Positions 42,142 to 57,138 of a stretch of DNA of 64,000 bases are shown here, piece by piece. Position 1 is the first letter of the stretch, and every line of letters starts with the position of its first letter. The stretch comes from Verticillium longisporum. Its lineage: Eukaryota; Ascomycota; Sordariomycetes; Glomerellales; Plectosphaerellaceae. The DNA is taken from NCBI GenBank assembly GCA_019188255.1, contig JAETXT010000003.1, forward strand, positions 4,898,001-4,962,000, in the 5' to 3' direction. The position numbers were made by a program, and so were the translations under genes. The notes under the pieces are model-generated. The model saw only the letters and a program-made list of their open reading frames with translations, had not been told where the DNA came from and ran no database searches.

Positions 42142-45100
42142 AATAATAATATTCCTCCCCTCCTTAATACTATTTTTATATCTTTTATAATAATCCTTTA
42201 ATAATTAGCTATTATATAATTATTAATTAAATATAGTTCTTAAATTAATTCTAGTTTTCTAATTCTTTAATAAGAATAATTTATAAATCTATTAATATCT
42301 ATTTATTAATTATTTATTAATTAAAAATAGTAATATTATTATTTAAATAATTTCCTATTTATAAATTACTTTTAATATTTCTTTTATAATTTAATAGCTA
42401 ATTAATTATAAAGTAATAGCTCCTCTTCCTTTTAACCCTTATTAGGAGCCTAGATAAATATACTCTATTAGAGATTTATTATACTTCTACTATTACGATT
42501 ATATATATAAGTAATTTAATCCTATTATAAATAGGGAATACCTTTATTATAAAGAGGATATTAATAAATTAGCTATTATTTAATAATTAATTATTAATTA
42601 ATCTTTTATATAATTAATTCTACTAAATACTCTTATTATAAAGTAGCCTAAAGAAATAAGCTATACTTTACTATAAATTACCCCCCTTTTATTCCCCTAT
42701 TATCTAATAGCTAATCCCCTATAAATACCTATTAAATACTAAGCTATTATATATACTTTTAAATAAATTATTAAAGCTATAATTAAGAATAACTATATTA
42801 ATATCTTTAAAGTAAATAATACCTATTTACTAGATATTTATTATTTAGATATTAATAGATTTCTTTTAATTAATTTTAATATAATTAAGACTATTAATTA
42901 GAAAGCCCTTTAAAAGGGTAAAAACGATAAAGCGCTAAGCGCTAAGAAGTATACTATTATCGATTAATAGGAGGCTAATAAGTATTCTACTCGCTACCTT
43001 GCTACTATTAATCGTCTCGCCTAAGCTACTAAGTACTCTATTACTACTATTAAGGTCTCCGCTACTACCTTATAGTAGATTATTAGTTCTCTCGCTAAGC
43101 TAGTTACTATCTAATCTAAGATCTAGGAGAATTATACTTTAATTATAAATCGCTTATTAATTATTTACTATTTATTTACTAATAATCTATTAGAATTATA
43201 ATACTCTTATTAATATTATTAATAATAAGGAGGATAATAAGAACTAGGAAAGTAATAGCGAAATAGTAGCTTAAGAACTATTAATAGTCCGCTAATACTC
43301 CCCTATTATTTAATTTTTTCTTTTACTTTTTTATTATTATTCTCTTTTAAGAATAAAGTTAAAGGCTAGATTACCCCCTAAATATTAATTAAATTATTAT
43401 TAATCTACTATTATTCTTTTTTATAATTATTTATATATCTTAATAAAGTTATTTATTATATTTCGCTATAATTCCTATGAATTCTCGCTTTCTAAGTATT
43501 CTTCCTATTTAATAAAGTACTACCGATTATATAATAGTCCCCTATAATTAACTATTCTCTTAACTATATATATATCTTCTATTCCTATAATTAATAATAC
43601 TTTATTAATTTATAGCTAAAATAGTAATTAGTTTTCTCTATTTTTCTAATTTTCTAAATATAATATATAGAATATATTATATACTTTATAGCTAAAAGGT
43701 AGCTATAGCTTATATACTAGACTATAGCTATCTATCTTCTTAATAATTCTAAATAATCTAAGGTATTTATCGGATAGCTTCTTATTAAATCTCTACTATT
43801 TAATCGTTCTCGTAGAGAGGAGAACTAGGTCTCCTATGTTATATTCTTTCCGAATTCTTCCTTAATTATAATAGTAGGCTTAATATCTATTATTAGTCTC
43901 TAAGAGTCTATAGATTATCTTTCTCTTAATTATCTATTAAGCTATTTATAGTTCTATTATCTCTAAGTTCCTTTATTATTATATAGCTTAGCCTAAGTCC
44001 CTTAATCTAGCTAGGTTATATCCTATTAATACTTCTATTAATAATTATTAAATTATTATATAGAATAATATATTATATATAAATTCTATTATAAGGAGTA
44101 GGGAAATCTAGTCTATTTATTCGTAATTATAGAATACTCTAAAATAATATTCTAGGTTCTAATTCTATCGTTCTATGTAATTATTAATCTATAAATAAAA
44201 GGCTATTAAGAATCGTCTCTTTATTTCTATTATTTTATATAAAATCGTTTAAAACTTATTAATAAATAGTAACCCTCTATTTAAGATTATACCTTTTAAG
44301 AAGCTATATCTCTTAAATATATAATCCTATAATATAATTATTAAATTAATTATTATAAATCTATTATTAATTAATATATATATAATATATTTTATAAAGT
44401 AGTCTATAATAATTAATATAGTATTTTATTTACTAATTTTAGGGAATCCTATAATAAAGTTTATAGATATTTCCTTAAAAGGACTATTAAATAATAATAG
44501 GCTATTTAATTAATTATATAGCTTATAATATCGGAGTTTTATTATCTAATATATTAAATATATAGGGATATATTCCTTAATATCTTTAATTAAATTATTC
44601 TAGAAATATATATTTTTAAGCTAAATAATAGTCTTCCTAATTCCTTAGTACCCTATTATTAGGCTATTATAGGCTTATTATAGGATTTCATTTCTAAGGG
44701 CCTTATTCTATAGAATAAAGATCTTATTCTTAAAAGTTAATAGGCTATTTATTTCTATTTATTAATTAAGTAGCCTTTATTCCTTTCTTACTTTATAGAA
44801 GGTATTATTTCCCTAGGCTTTTAGGATAGCTTCTTTAATAGGTCTATTATCTAGTTATTAATCTATTATAATAATAGCCCCGATAATATTAAGGAATCGT
44901 TTTATCTACGATAGTAAATAATATACCCTCGCCTACTCCTATTCTCCTTAACTTAGCTTATAATTAAGCCTCCTAGAGAGGCTATCCGCTAAGTTCCTAT
45001 TATTTATTTAATATTTAATAATAAAATCGAATTCTAATAGTATTTATAATTATCTTCCCTATTATTCTAAGATCTTTAGCTTTTCTATAAGATATTTATA

Positions 45101-45751
45101 ATTAAAGTAATCGATTAGGACTTTAATTATTAATCTATTATAAATAAAATATTATCTCTATATTTTAAAAGACTCTATAATTACTATTATTTCTATTTCT
45201 AATATATTATATTATAGCTCTATACTTTTAAGCTTTTTTAAAAAGTATATAACTAGTTTCTAATAGCTATTCTCTAATTAAGATAAGATTATTCTAATTA
45301 TAAAGTTTAATATATTAAGCTTAATTCTCGTTTTTAATCTATTATTGAAGTATTAGAAGATAAGAGCTTTTATAAATATAAACTTTAATTTTTAAAAAGC
45401 TATTAAGTTAATAGTATTTAGCTAGAAATCTATTATTAATTATTTAATATTTTTATTAATTAAAAGGGCTATAATTTTCGAGTAATTCTTTATAAAATAT
45501 TTATAAAAGCCTATAAATTTAAGGAATCTTTAGAGGTCTTTTAAGGATTAAGGGGTTAGCTAGTCCCTTATTATAGTAATTCGTTCTTCTATAATATATA
45601 TATTTATAAAGGAGATTATAAACCCTAGAAACTCTATTATTATTATATTAAAGTTATATTTTTCTAGATTTATATAGAGGTTCTATTTTTAAAGTCTTCT
45701 AAATATTATTCTAGTATTCCGTTAATATTCTTCTAATATTATTAAATATAT

Positions 45752-45769
45752 TAAAATATCGTTTATATA
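45752..45769 (-). other. Reverse transcriptase active-site remnant in copy A
   Basis: On the minus strand the codons read Y-I-N-D-I-L, preceded by FIDIIYIIY and followed by IYL; this is the gypsy-type YxDD box with a GAT-to-AAT (G-to-A) change. The same box is present in copy B near 54520. It fixes the coding strand. Confidence 0.7.
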
Positions 45770-48168
45770 AATAATATATATTATATCTATAAAGTTAGCT
45801 AATACTTTATTAATATATATTTAGAAAATAATTAATATATTTATAAAGCTAAATAATATAATAAAGTATTCGAAATAATTATATTTTATTCTAAATATTA
45901 TTTTCTATTTATCCTTTATTTTAATATATAATTAATAATAAATATTTTTTAAATCTAATTTTATAAATAATTTAATTATTATTAATTAATCGAGTAGTTT
46001 ATAGATAAATAGGAGGGTAATATAGTCTTTCTTCGTAATTTTATTAAATCCCTTATAATCGATATATATCCTAAGCTTATTACCCTTCTTTAAGATAAAT
46101 AGTATAGGGGTATTAATAGGGCTAATAAAGTATTTAATTTATCCCTTTTTTAATAAATCGTTTATATATTCCTTTAATATTTCTAATTCCTTTTCTATTA
46201 GAATATAGATAAATCCGAAGAATAGTTTCTTTCTATCCTCGAATTTTATCGAATAATCCTATTAATAATACTATAATAGGATTATTATTTATTTAATATT
46301 AAATACGTCTTTAAATTTATAGTATTTTATTAAAATTATAATAAATAGTTTATTTCTCTTATTATACTCTTATAAGAGTATTATAAAAGGAGCTTATATA
46401 TTCTATAATATAATTAAGGTTATTATTAAGGATTAATAGATTATATTCTTAATTTATTTTCTTATCGATATAATTCTAATATCTTATTTCCTAATAGAGT
46501 ATCTCTAATAGCCCTATAATTAATCGTTTATTAGCTATACTTAGGCTAGCTAGGGTCTTCTTAAAATAATATTATATCTATTTATAATATTATCTATTAT
46601 TATATATTCTATTATTATTATATACTTTATCCTAGGGTTATCTATTATTTAGCTAATAATCCTCTTTTCGCTATAAATATTTATCTCCCTATTTCGGAAT
46701 ACCTTATCTAGCTTACCCTACCTTTCCTTTAATTATTCTCTAGCTTCCCTTAAGAGGTCGCTATTAATAATATTAATATTAGCTCCTTTATCTAATATTA
46801 CTTCTCCTTTAATCTAATTATTATTAATATATAGTTTAATAATTATTTTATATTATTTTAGTTTTAAGAATAATAATTCTTCTTATTAAAGGTCTTTTAT
46901 TATTCTTCCTTTAAATAGTTTATAATTTACTATTAAATACTATTTATATAATTTATATATATAGCTTTATTTTCTATAATTTATATATAATACCTCTAAA
47001 TAGCTATTAATATAATATTTATATTTATTATAATTATAGTATTTAACGTTATTTAAAGTCTTAGGCCTTCTTCTATTTATCTATTATTATTCTATTATTA
47101 GTTTATAAAATATACTAAATTAATTTAATTAATTATTTAGTTTTTAATTATCTCTTTTTTATAATTATTTATTAACTATTCTTCTATAAATCTTATTTTA
47201 AATCTATTATAAATTATCTTAGCTTCTCTTTTTATTATCTTAGTATTATTTTAGGCTTCTCTTAATCTATAATAGAGTCTCTATTCTCTTAATTATTCTA
47301 TTTAGCTCTATTCTTATATAGGGAATTCCCTAAACTATAATCTATTATATAAGATCTAGATTAAGTTTTATAAATAAAAGTATTACTTTATAGATCTATA
47401 ATAAAGGTTTAAATAGCTCCGCTTCTAGGTTATTATAGACGTTTATAAAGTCTTAGTATTTCTAATTAAGGGCTTAAAACTATTAATCCTATTTATATAA
47501 TTTAATAATTATCTAAAATACTTAAATATTATTATCGTCTATATTACTTTTTAATTAAGCTTTTATTACTTTCTGAATAATTTTATAGATAAACCTATAT
47601 TCTATTTATATATATAATATCTATCTTTACTATAAAGTATTTATAAAGTAATTATTTATATATATAATTTTATTAATATCTCTATAGAAACTCTTCTTAT
47701 TAAATTAGAATTATATATCGAGGCTAAATAAGAAGGTATTAAATTCTAATTAAGATATCCCTTTATATTAAATAATTAATAATTATATCTTTATAAAGGA
47801 TATACTTTATAATTCTTTATAAAATATTATTTTAAATATTAATATTAATCTATTAATTATTCTTAATAATAAATTTATTAAATCTCCTTTTCGGAATATA
47901 ATTAATTCTTTATATTTCCTTTTCCTTATAAATTTATATTATTCTTCCTCTAATTATCGATTTAATTCCTCGTTTATAATTAATAATAAATTATTAAATA
48001 TATTATTCTTAATATTTTATCCTTATTCTATATTAAGCTTTAATTATATTAATTCTTTAATATTCTCTATCTATTATTTTATAATAGTTTATCTTTTAAT
48101 ATTCTATATATCTTTAATCGATATATTATCCTAATAATCGTTATTCCTTAAAAGTAGATCGATTATTA

Positions 48169-48382
48169 TATTAAAGAATCTTATATAATAAATAAAAGGA
48201 TTAATTATTAATCTCTTAAGGGTCTCTAGGAAGATAGAATAATCGATGCCCTTCTCTAAATCTTAGTCTATTAACCTTTCTTATAATTATTCCCTTATTA
48301 TACTCGGTCCTCTCTTCTTAATTCCTACGATTAAATAATAGGCGATCCCCTATCGGTCTTATACCTCCTTTAGGTCCTAATA
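48169..48382. repeat. Right LTR of copy A (5' LTR)
   Basis: 214 bp, ending CCTAATA and followed by CCTAC. It differs from the left LTR mainly by A/G and T/C transitions. Confidence 0.9.
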
Positions 48383-48501
48383 CCTACTCATCCCTTCTTA
48401 CTATAATAGTATTTATTTCATCTATCTACTATTAATTAACTACTATACCTAATATAGTATATTTATTCCGATATTCATTCTATTTCTACCCGGTATCCGT
48501 T

Positions 48502-49447
48502 ATGCCGTTTCGTATTCAGTTCATTCAGGTCTCTAACCCGGCGAGCCCCGCTTCATCTGAGACTCGAACATTGGCCCATTCTCATGCTATCCACCAAGCG
48601 CATGCCAATGAAAGACGCCTGCGAATGGAAGTTTACCGCGGCAAAACATCTCAGATTGATTCAGGGAATCACGAGACCACTGTTCTTCGGCCATTCTCCC
48701 CCAGCCCTCTGGGCCAGACACCCAGCACCAGCGGGGACCCATTCTCTATCCTTCCAAGATCAGTTTCCTCCCAAGAATACTCTCTGCTCGGCTATTGTAC
48801 GTGTCTTCTATTATCCGACTTCCTAAGTTCAGTGCTAGTTCTAGCCAGCGGGCCTTTTTCTCACGACGTTGAATATGTCCTATATGCAGCCCTCTTACTC
48901 AGCCACAGACATTCAAAGTGTCGTCCCGAACATGGCTATGCACTGTTCTGCGTTTAACTCCATAGGAAACCTTGAAGTATTGATCATTCGGAATTGGGTT
49001 GGTCTCGTCATCATGGATGCCGAATTTATGCGCGCGATTTTACTCGGCGCATGCCGGCACATCCTACGGGAGCAACCGGGCGACCTAAATATTAGGCGTT
49101 TGGCCCTCCAGTATAGACAAGCATGCATCCAGGCCCTACGGAATAGCATTGGTGGTATACCGCCAGTAATTAATTCCTTGACGTTCGCAAAGGCACTTGC
49201 CCTAGCCTTTGACGAGGTAAGTCCTAGACTCCCTTAGGTAGACGAGAATTGTATCAGCTAACATCATTGGCAGTTTTCTTGTGGTGAAATCGACCTAGCT
49301 GGGCCGCATCTTCGCGGCGCAATTACTATGGCCGAAGTCAGTGGCGGTTCGGAAGCCCTTGGTCTGACGGAACTACTGGAGCAGATGTATCAGAGGCTGT
49401 CGATTGATAAAGTCAGCCCGGAGTTAATATTAGTACGGTGCGATTAG
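48502..49447 (+). CDS. Fungal transcription-factor-domain-like protein in the island between retroelements
   Basis: I infer exons 48502-48796, 48849-49216 and 49274-49447 (introns of 52 and 57 nt), giving 278 aa. The N-terminus (FRIQFIQVSNPASP...THSHAIHQAHANERRLR-like) resembles the start of fungal-specific transcription-factor-domain proteins that lack a Zn2Cys6 finger. The middle (MRAILLGACRHILREQPGD, RRLALQYRQACIQALRNSI, FAKALALAFDE) and the third exon (FSCGEIDLAGPHLRGAITMAEVSGG) follow the helical pattern of that domain. It is much shorter than typical members (450-600 aa), so it may be a truncated or decaying gene. Only 115 bp separate it from copy A, and the flank is A/T-shifted. Intron placement is by sequence logic only. 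Confidence 0.55.
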
Positions 49448-49814
49448 AGAAAAAGAACTCAGGCTGCTGCCTTGAAACAATAGGTCGCGAATAAGCTCGT
49501 CCTAAACCCATACCAACAGGAAGCTTCCTTCGACCCCACTCTGCCAAGAGCTGTTCCTTCCTCTTTCAGCATTGGGTTTGAAAAGCCGATGAAGTCCTAT
49601 AGAGCTTTGAAATCAGCTTCATGAGTTTATCAATCATCTTGTCGTTAAAGGATAGAGCTGCATTAATCAGCTCAGACCGGAACGGCTGGACTGTCGAGGA
49701 CCTGGGATGATTCGTTGGCTAGTATATATATCTTGATGAAGGACGCTATCTGGACAGGATGAAAATCGCAACACTTGCTTCTTCAGATTTCTCACTACAT
49801 CGTCCATCATCATC
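49448..49814. other. Intergenic, upstream of the split SDR gene
   Basis: 367 bp with no gene. It probably contains the former promoter of the SDR gene (a TATATATA stretch near 49722). Confidence 0.5.
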
Positions 49815-50032
49815 ATGTCTTCCTCGCCTCTATTCATGCCTGCTGGCTCGTGGGTGCTCGTGACCGGCGCTACAGGTTTCGTCGCTTCCTACGTAACCAA
49901 GCTACTTCTAGAGCGTAGTTATAAAGTCCGAGGCACTATCTATAATTTAAGCTAAGCCTCCTAGCTTAACGATCGCTTTAAGTCCTATACCGAGAATAGC
50001 AGCCTTAATCTTATAGCTATAAGTTACCTAAT

Positions 50033-50246
50033 TATTAAGGAGTCTTATATAACGAGTAAAGGGATTAATTATTAATCTCTTAAAGGTCTTTAGGAAGATA
50101 GAATAATCGATACCCTTCTCTAAATCTTAATCTATTAACCTTTCTTATAATTATTCCTTTATTATACTTAATCTTCTCTTCTTAATTCCTATAATTAAAT
50201 AATAAACGATCCCCTATTAGCCTTATACCTCTTTTAGGTCTTAATA
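50033..50246. repeat. Left LTR of copy B (3' LTR)
   Basis: 214 bp, starts TATTAAGGAGTC and ends GGTCTTAATA. The adjacent purine-rich tract on the minus strand marks it as the 3' LTR. Confidence 0.9.
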
Positions 50247-53200
50247 TAATACTCTATCTCTCTCTTTATTTCATCCTAAAATATAATATAATATTTAAAT
50301 TAAAAGTCCCTATTAAATTCTAAATAATTCTCTCTTAAGCTATTTAATATTATTTAATCTAAAAATATCTATATATTCTAGATTTCTATTTAATTCTTAA
50401 ATATTTATTTTAATAAATATTTCCTATTAATTAATTAAGGTTTCTAGGTTAATTCTTTATTATTTAATAGCTATAATTTAATATTTCTATATATCTTTCT
50501 TTTTATTTTAATTCTATTTCTTATTCTTTTATTATTCTTATTTAATAATTTAATAATTCTCTTTTATAATTAATTAATAAATAATAGCTTATTAATATAA
50601 TTTTATTATTTTAATATTCTTTTATTCTCTTTCTTTATTTTAATTCTATTTAATTATTTTTATATTATTTTATTCTTAAATAATAATTTAATAAACTTCT
50701 TTTATAATTAATTAATAATTATTTACCTTTTAATATAGATTTATTAATCTATTATTCTTTATTCTTTCCTTTCTTATTATTTAAATTTAATAAATAGCTA
50801 TTATTCTAGAATAGCTTATTATAGGTTTCTAATATATTTATAAAAGGATTTTCTAATTATTATTTTTATCTTTTCTTTTTCTTTAATAATAATAATAATA
50901 ATAATAATATTCCTCCCTCTTTAATATTATTTTTATATCTTTTATAATAATCTTTTAATAATTAATTATTATATAATTATTAATTAAATATAATTCTTAA
51001 ATCGATTCTAGTTTTCTAATTCTTTAATAAAAATAATTTATAAATTTATTAATATCTATTTATTAATTATTTATTAATTAAAAGTAATAATATTATTATT
51101 TAAATAATTTCCTATTTATAAATTACTTTTAATATTTCCTTTATAATTTAATAGCTAATTAATTATAGAGTAATAGCTCCTTTTCTTCTTAACTTTTACT
51201 AAGAGCCTAGATAAACATATTCTATTAGAGACCTATTATACTTCTATTATTATAATTATATATAAATAGTTTAATTTTATTATAAATAAGGAATACTTTT
51301 ATTATAAAGAGGATATTAATAAATAAGCTATTATCTAGCTATTAATTATTAATTAATCGTTTATATAGCTAATTCTATTAAATACTCCTATTATAGAATA
51401 ACCTAGGGAAGTAAGCTATATTTTATTATAAATTACCCTCTTTTTATTTCCTTACTATCTAATAGCTAATCCCCTATAAGTTCCTATTAAGTATTAAGCT
51501 ATTATATATACTCTTAAATTAGCTATTAAGGCTATAATTAAGAATAGCTATATTAATATCTTTAAAGTAAATAATACCTATTTATTAGATACCTATTATT
51601 TAAGTATTAATAGATTTCTTTTAATTAATTTTAATATAATTAAGACTATTAGCTAGAAGGCCTTCTAAAAGAGTAAAAACGATAAAGTATTAAATATTAA
51701 GAAATATATTATTATTAATTAATAAGAGGCTAATAAGTATTCTATTCGTTACTTTACTATTACTAATCATCTCGCTTAAGCCGCTAAGCGCTCTACTACT
51801 ACTATTAAAGTCTCCGCTATTACTTTATAGTAGATTACTAATTCTCTTACTAAGCTAGTTACTATATAGTCCGAGATCTAGGAGAATTATACTTTAATTA
51901 TAAATTACTTATTAATTATTTACTATTTACTTATTAATAATCTATTAGAATTATAATATTCTTATTAATACTATTAATAATAAGGAGGATAACGAGAACT
52001 AGGAAGGTAATAGCGAGGTTATAGCTTAAGAACTATTAATAGTCTATTAATATTCCTTTATTATTTAGTTTTTTCTTTTACTTTTTTTTTTTATTATTCT
52101 CCTTTAAGAATAGGGCTAAGGGCTAGATTACCCCTTAAATATTAATTAAATTATTATTAATCTATTATTATTCTTCCTTATAATTATTTATATATCTTAA
52201 TAAGGTTATTTATTACGTTTTACTATAGTTTCTATAAATTCTCGCTTTCTAAGTATCCTTCTTATTTAATAAAGTACTATTAATTATATAATAGCCCTCT
52301 ATAATTAATTATTCTCTCGACTATATATATATCTTTACTTCCTATAGCTAATAATACCTTATTAATCTATAATTAAGGTAGTAATTAGTTTTCTCTATTT
52401 TTCTAATTTTCTAAATATAATATATAGAATATATTATATACTTTATAGCTAGGGGGTAGCTATAGCTTATATACTAGACTATAGCTACCTATCCTCTTAA
52501 TAATTATAAATAATCCGAGGTATTTATTTAATAGCTTCTTACTAGGTCTTTACTATTTAATCGTTCTTATAGAGAGGAGAATTAAGTCTCCTATTTCGTA
52601 TTCTTTCTAGATTCTTCCTTAATTATAATAGTAAGCTTAATATCTATTATTAATCTCTAAGAATCTATAAATTATCTCTCTCTTAATTATCTATTAGGCT
52701 ATTTATAGTTCTATTATCTCTAAGTTCCCTTATTATTATATAATATAGTCTAGGTCCCTTAGTCTAGCTAGATTATAATTTATTAATACTTCTATTAATA
52801 ATTACTAGATTATTATATAGAATAATATATTATATACGAATTCCGCTATAGGGAGTAGGGAAATCTAGTCTATTTATTTATAATTATAGAATACTTTAAA
52901 GTAATATTCTAGGTTCTAATTCTATTATTCTATTTAGCTATTAATCTATAAATAGAAGGCTATTAAGAATCGTCTCTTTATTCCTATTATTTTATATAAA
53001 GTCGTTTAAAACTTATTAATAAATAATAACCCTTTATCCGAGACTATACCTTTTAGAAAGCTATATCTCTTAAATATATAATCCTATAATATAATTATTA
53101 GATTAGCTATTATAAATCTATTATTAATTAATATATATATAGTATATTTTATAAAGTAGTCTATAATAATTAATATAATATTTTATTTATTAATTTTAAG

Positions 53201-56200
53201 GAATCCTATAATAAAGTTTATAGATATTTCCTTAAAGGGACTATTAAATAGTAATAAGCTCCTTAATTAGCTATATAGCTTATAATATTAGGGTTTTATT
53301 ATTTAATATATTAAATATATAGGGATATATTCCTTAATATCTTTAATTAAATTATTCTAGAAATATATATTTTTAAGCTAGGTAATAGTCTTCCTAATTC
53401 TTTAATACCCTATTATTAGGCTATTATAGGCTTATTATAGGATTTCGTTTCTAAGGGCCTTATCCTATAGAATAAAGATCTTATTCTTAAAGGTTAATAG
53501 GCTACTTTCTTCTATTTATTAGTCTAATAGCCTCTACTCCTTTTTTACTCTATAGAAGGTATCGTTTCCCTAAGCTTCTAAGATAACTTCTTTAATAGGT
53601 CTATTATCTAATTATTAATCTATTATAGTAATAGCTCTAATAATATTAAGGAATCGTTTTATCTATAATAGTAAGTAATATACTCTCGCTTACTCCTATT
53701 CTCCTTAATTTAGTTTATAATCGGGCCTTCTAGAGAGGCTATTTACTAGGTTCCTATTATTTATTTAATATTTAATAGTAAAATCGAATTCTAATAGCGC
53801 TTATAAATATCTTCTTTATTATCTTAAGATCTTCGGCTTTTCTAGGAGGTATTTATAATTAAAGTAATTAATTAGGACTTTAATTATTAATCTATTATAA
53901 ATAAAGTATTATCTCTATATTTTAAAAGACTCTATAATTATTATTATTTCTATTTCTAGTATATTATATTATAATTCTATACTTTTAAGCTTTTTTAAAA
54001 AGTATATAATCGGTTTCTAATAGCTATTCTCTAATTAAAATAGGATTACTTTAATTATAAAGTTTAATATATTAAATTTAATTCTTATTTTTAATCTATT
54101 ATCGAAGTATTAGAAGATAGGAGCTTTTATAAATATAAACTTTAATTTTTAGAAAGCTATTAAATTAATAATATTTAGCTAGATATCTATTATTAATTAT
54201 TTAGCGTTTTTATTAATTAAAGGGGCTACGATTTTCGAATAATTCTTAATAAAATATTTATAAAAGCCTATAAACTTAAGGAATCCTTAGAAGTCTTTTA
54301 AGGATTAAGGGGTTAGCTAGTCCTTTATTATTATAATTCGTTCTTCTATAATATATATATTTATAAAGGAGATTATAAACCCTAGAAATTCTATTATTAT
54401 TATATTAAAATTATATTTTTCTAGATTTATATAAAGATTCTATTCTTAAAGTCTTTTAAATATTATTCTAATATTCTATTAATATTCTTTTAATATTATT
54501 AAATATATTAAAATATCGTTTATATAAACGATATATATTATATTTATAAAGCTAATTAATATTTTATTAATATATATTTAGAAAATAATTAATATATTTA
54601 TAAAGCTAAATAATATAATAAAGTATTTAAAGTAGTTATATTTTATTCTAAATACTATTTTCTATTTATCCTTTATTTTAATATATAATTAATAATAAAT
54701 ATCTTTTAAATCTAATTTCGTAAATAACTTAGCTATTATTAATTAATTAAATAGCTTATAGATAAATAGGAGAATAGTATAGTCTTTCTTTATAATCTTA
54801 TTAAGTCCCTTATAGTCGATATATATCCTAAGCTTATTACCTTTCTTTAAGATAAATAATATAGAGGTATTAATAGGGTTAATAAAGTATTTAATTTATC
54901 CCTTTTTTAATAAATCGTTTATATATTCCTTTAATATTTCTAATTCCTTTTCTATTAAAATATAAATAAGTCCGAAAAGTAATTTCTTTCTATCCTTAAA
55001 TTCTATTAAATAATCTTATTAATAATACTATAATAGGGTTATTATTTATTTAATATTAAATATATCCCTAAATTTATAATATTCTATTAAGATTATAGTA
55101 ATTAGCTTATTTCTCTTATTATACTTTTATAAGAATATTATAAAAAGAGCTTATATATTATATAATATAATTAAGGCTATTATTAAGGATTAATAGATTA
55201 TATTCTTAATTTATTTTCTTATTAATATAATTCTAATATCTTATTTCCTAATAAAATATCTCTAATAGCCCTATAATTAATCGTTTATTAATTATATTTA
55301 AGCTAGCTAAGGTCTTCTTAAGATAATATTATATCTATTTATAATATTATCTATTATTATATATTCTATTATTATTATATACTTTATCTTAAAGTTATTT
55401 ATTATTTAGCTAATAATCCTTTTTTCATTATAAGTATTTATCTCCTTATTTCGGAATACTTTACCTAGTTTACCCTACTTTTCCCCTAGCTATTCTCTAG
55501 CTTCCTTTAAGAGGTTACTATTAATAATATTAATATTAGCTCCTTTATCTAATATTACCTTTCTTTTAACTTAATTATTATTAATATATAGTTTAATAAT
55601 TACTTTATATCGTTTTAATCTTAGGAGTAATAATTCTTCTTATTAGGGGTCTTTTAATATTCTTTCTTTAAGTAATTTATAATTTACTATTAAGTATTAT
55701 TTATATAATTTATATATATAATTTTATTTTCTATAATTTATATATAATACTTCTAAGTAATTATTAATATAGTATTTATATTTATTATAATTATAATATT
55801 TAATATCGTTTAAAGCTTTAAGCTTTCTTCTATCTATTTATTATTATTCTATTATTAGCTTATAAAGTATAATAGATTAATTTAATTAGCTATTTAATTT
55901 TTAATTATCTCTTCTTTATAATTATTTATTAGCTATTCTTCTATAGATTTTATTTTAAGTTTATTATAATTATCTTAGCTTCTCTTTTTATTATCCTAGT
56001 ATTATTTTAAGCTTCTTTTAATCTATAATAAAATCTCTACCCTTTTAATTATTCTATTTATCTCTATTCTTATATAAGGAATTCCCTAAATTATAATCTA
56101 TTATATAAGATCTAGATTAAGTTTTATAAATAAAAGTATTATTCTATAAATCTATAATAAAGGTTTAAATAATTCTATTTCTAGGCTATTATAAGTATTT

Positions 56201-56924
56201 ATAAAGTCTTAGTATTTCTAATTAAGAGCTTAAAATCATTAATCCTATTTATATAATTTAATAATTATTTAAAGTATTTAAATATTATTATTATCTATAT
56301 TACTCTTTAGCTAAGCCTCTATTATTCTCTAAGTAATTTTATAAATAGATTTATATTCTATTTATATATATAATATCTATCTTTATTATAAAGTATTAAT
56401 AAAGTAATTATTTATATATATAATTTTATTAATATCTTTATAGAAACTCTTCTTATTAAACTAGAATTATATATTAAAGTTAAATAAGAAGGTATTAAAT
56501 TCTAATTAGGACGTCCCTTAATATTAAATAATTAATAATTATATCTTTATAAAGAATATATTTTATAATTCTTTATAGAATATTATTTTAAATATTAATA
56601 TTAATCTATTAATTACTCTTAATAATAAACTTATTAAATCTCCTTTTTAGAATATAATTAATTCTTTATATTTCCTTTTCTTTATAAATTTATATTATTC
56701 TTCCTTTAATTATTAATCTAATTCTTTATTTATAATTAATAATAAATTATTAAATATATTATTCTTAATATTTTATCTTTATTCTATATTAAGCTTTAAT
56801 TATATTAATTCTTTAATATTCTCTATCTATTATTTTATAATAGCTTATCTTCTAATATTCTATATATCTCTAATTAATATATTATCTTAATAATTGTTAC
56901 TCTTTAGGGGTAGATCGATTATTA

Positions 56925-57138
56925 TATTAAAGAATCTTATATAATAAATAAAAGGATTAACTATTAATTTTTTAAAGGTCTTTAGGAAGATAGAATAATT
57001 AATACCTTTCTCTAAATCTTAGCCTATTAACCTTTCTTATAATTATTCCCTTACTATACTTAGTCCTCTCTTCTTAATTCCTATAATTAAATAATAGGCG
57101 ATCCCCTATCGGTCTTATACCTCCCTCAGGTCCTAATA
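56925..57138. repeat. Right LTR of copy B (5' LTR)
   Basis: 214 bp, starts TATTAAAGAATC and ends GGTCCTAATA. The duplicated target CTGAT follows. Confidence 0.9.

Larger units (their letters stand above)
40983..48382 (-). mobile_element. LTR retroelement copy A (Ty3/gypsy-like), heavily RIP-mutated
   Basis: A 7.4-kb element (7.1 kb without a nested 287-bp LTR), bounded by 214-bp LTRs (40983-41196 and 48169-48382) with TATTA...TAATA ends, probably TGTTA...TAACA before C-to-T change. A 5-bp target duplication, CCTAC, flanks it (40978-40982, 48383-48387). Sequence is extremely A/T-rich, poor in CpA and rich in TA, as after RIP; no open frames remain. On the minus strand at 45752-45769 the reverse-transcriptase catalytic box survives as YINDIL (originally Y-x-D-D), and a purine run AAAGAGAGAGATAGAG precedes the left LTR, so transcription ran right to left. 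It is nearly colinear with copy B. Confidence 0.92.
50033..57138 (-). mobile_element. LTR retroelement copy B (same family as copy A), heavily RIP-mutated
   Basis: A 7106-bp element with 214-bp LTRs (50033-50246 and 56925-57138). Target duplication is CTAAT (50028-50032) and CTGAT (57139-57143), which differ by one G-to-A change. It lies in the same direction as copy A and aligns with it throughout except for the solo LTR. It is inserted in the SDR gene. All reading frames are destroyed by A/T conversion; the reverse-transcriptase box YINDIL is still visible on the minus strand near 54520. Differences from copy A are mostly transitions. Confidence 0.92.
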
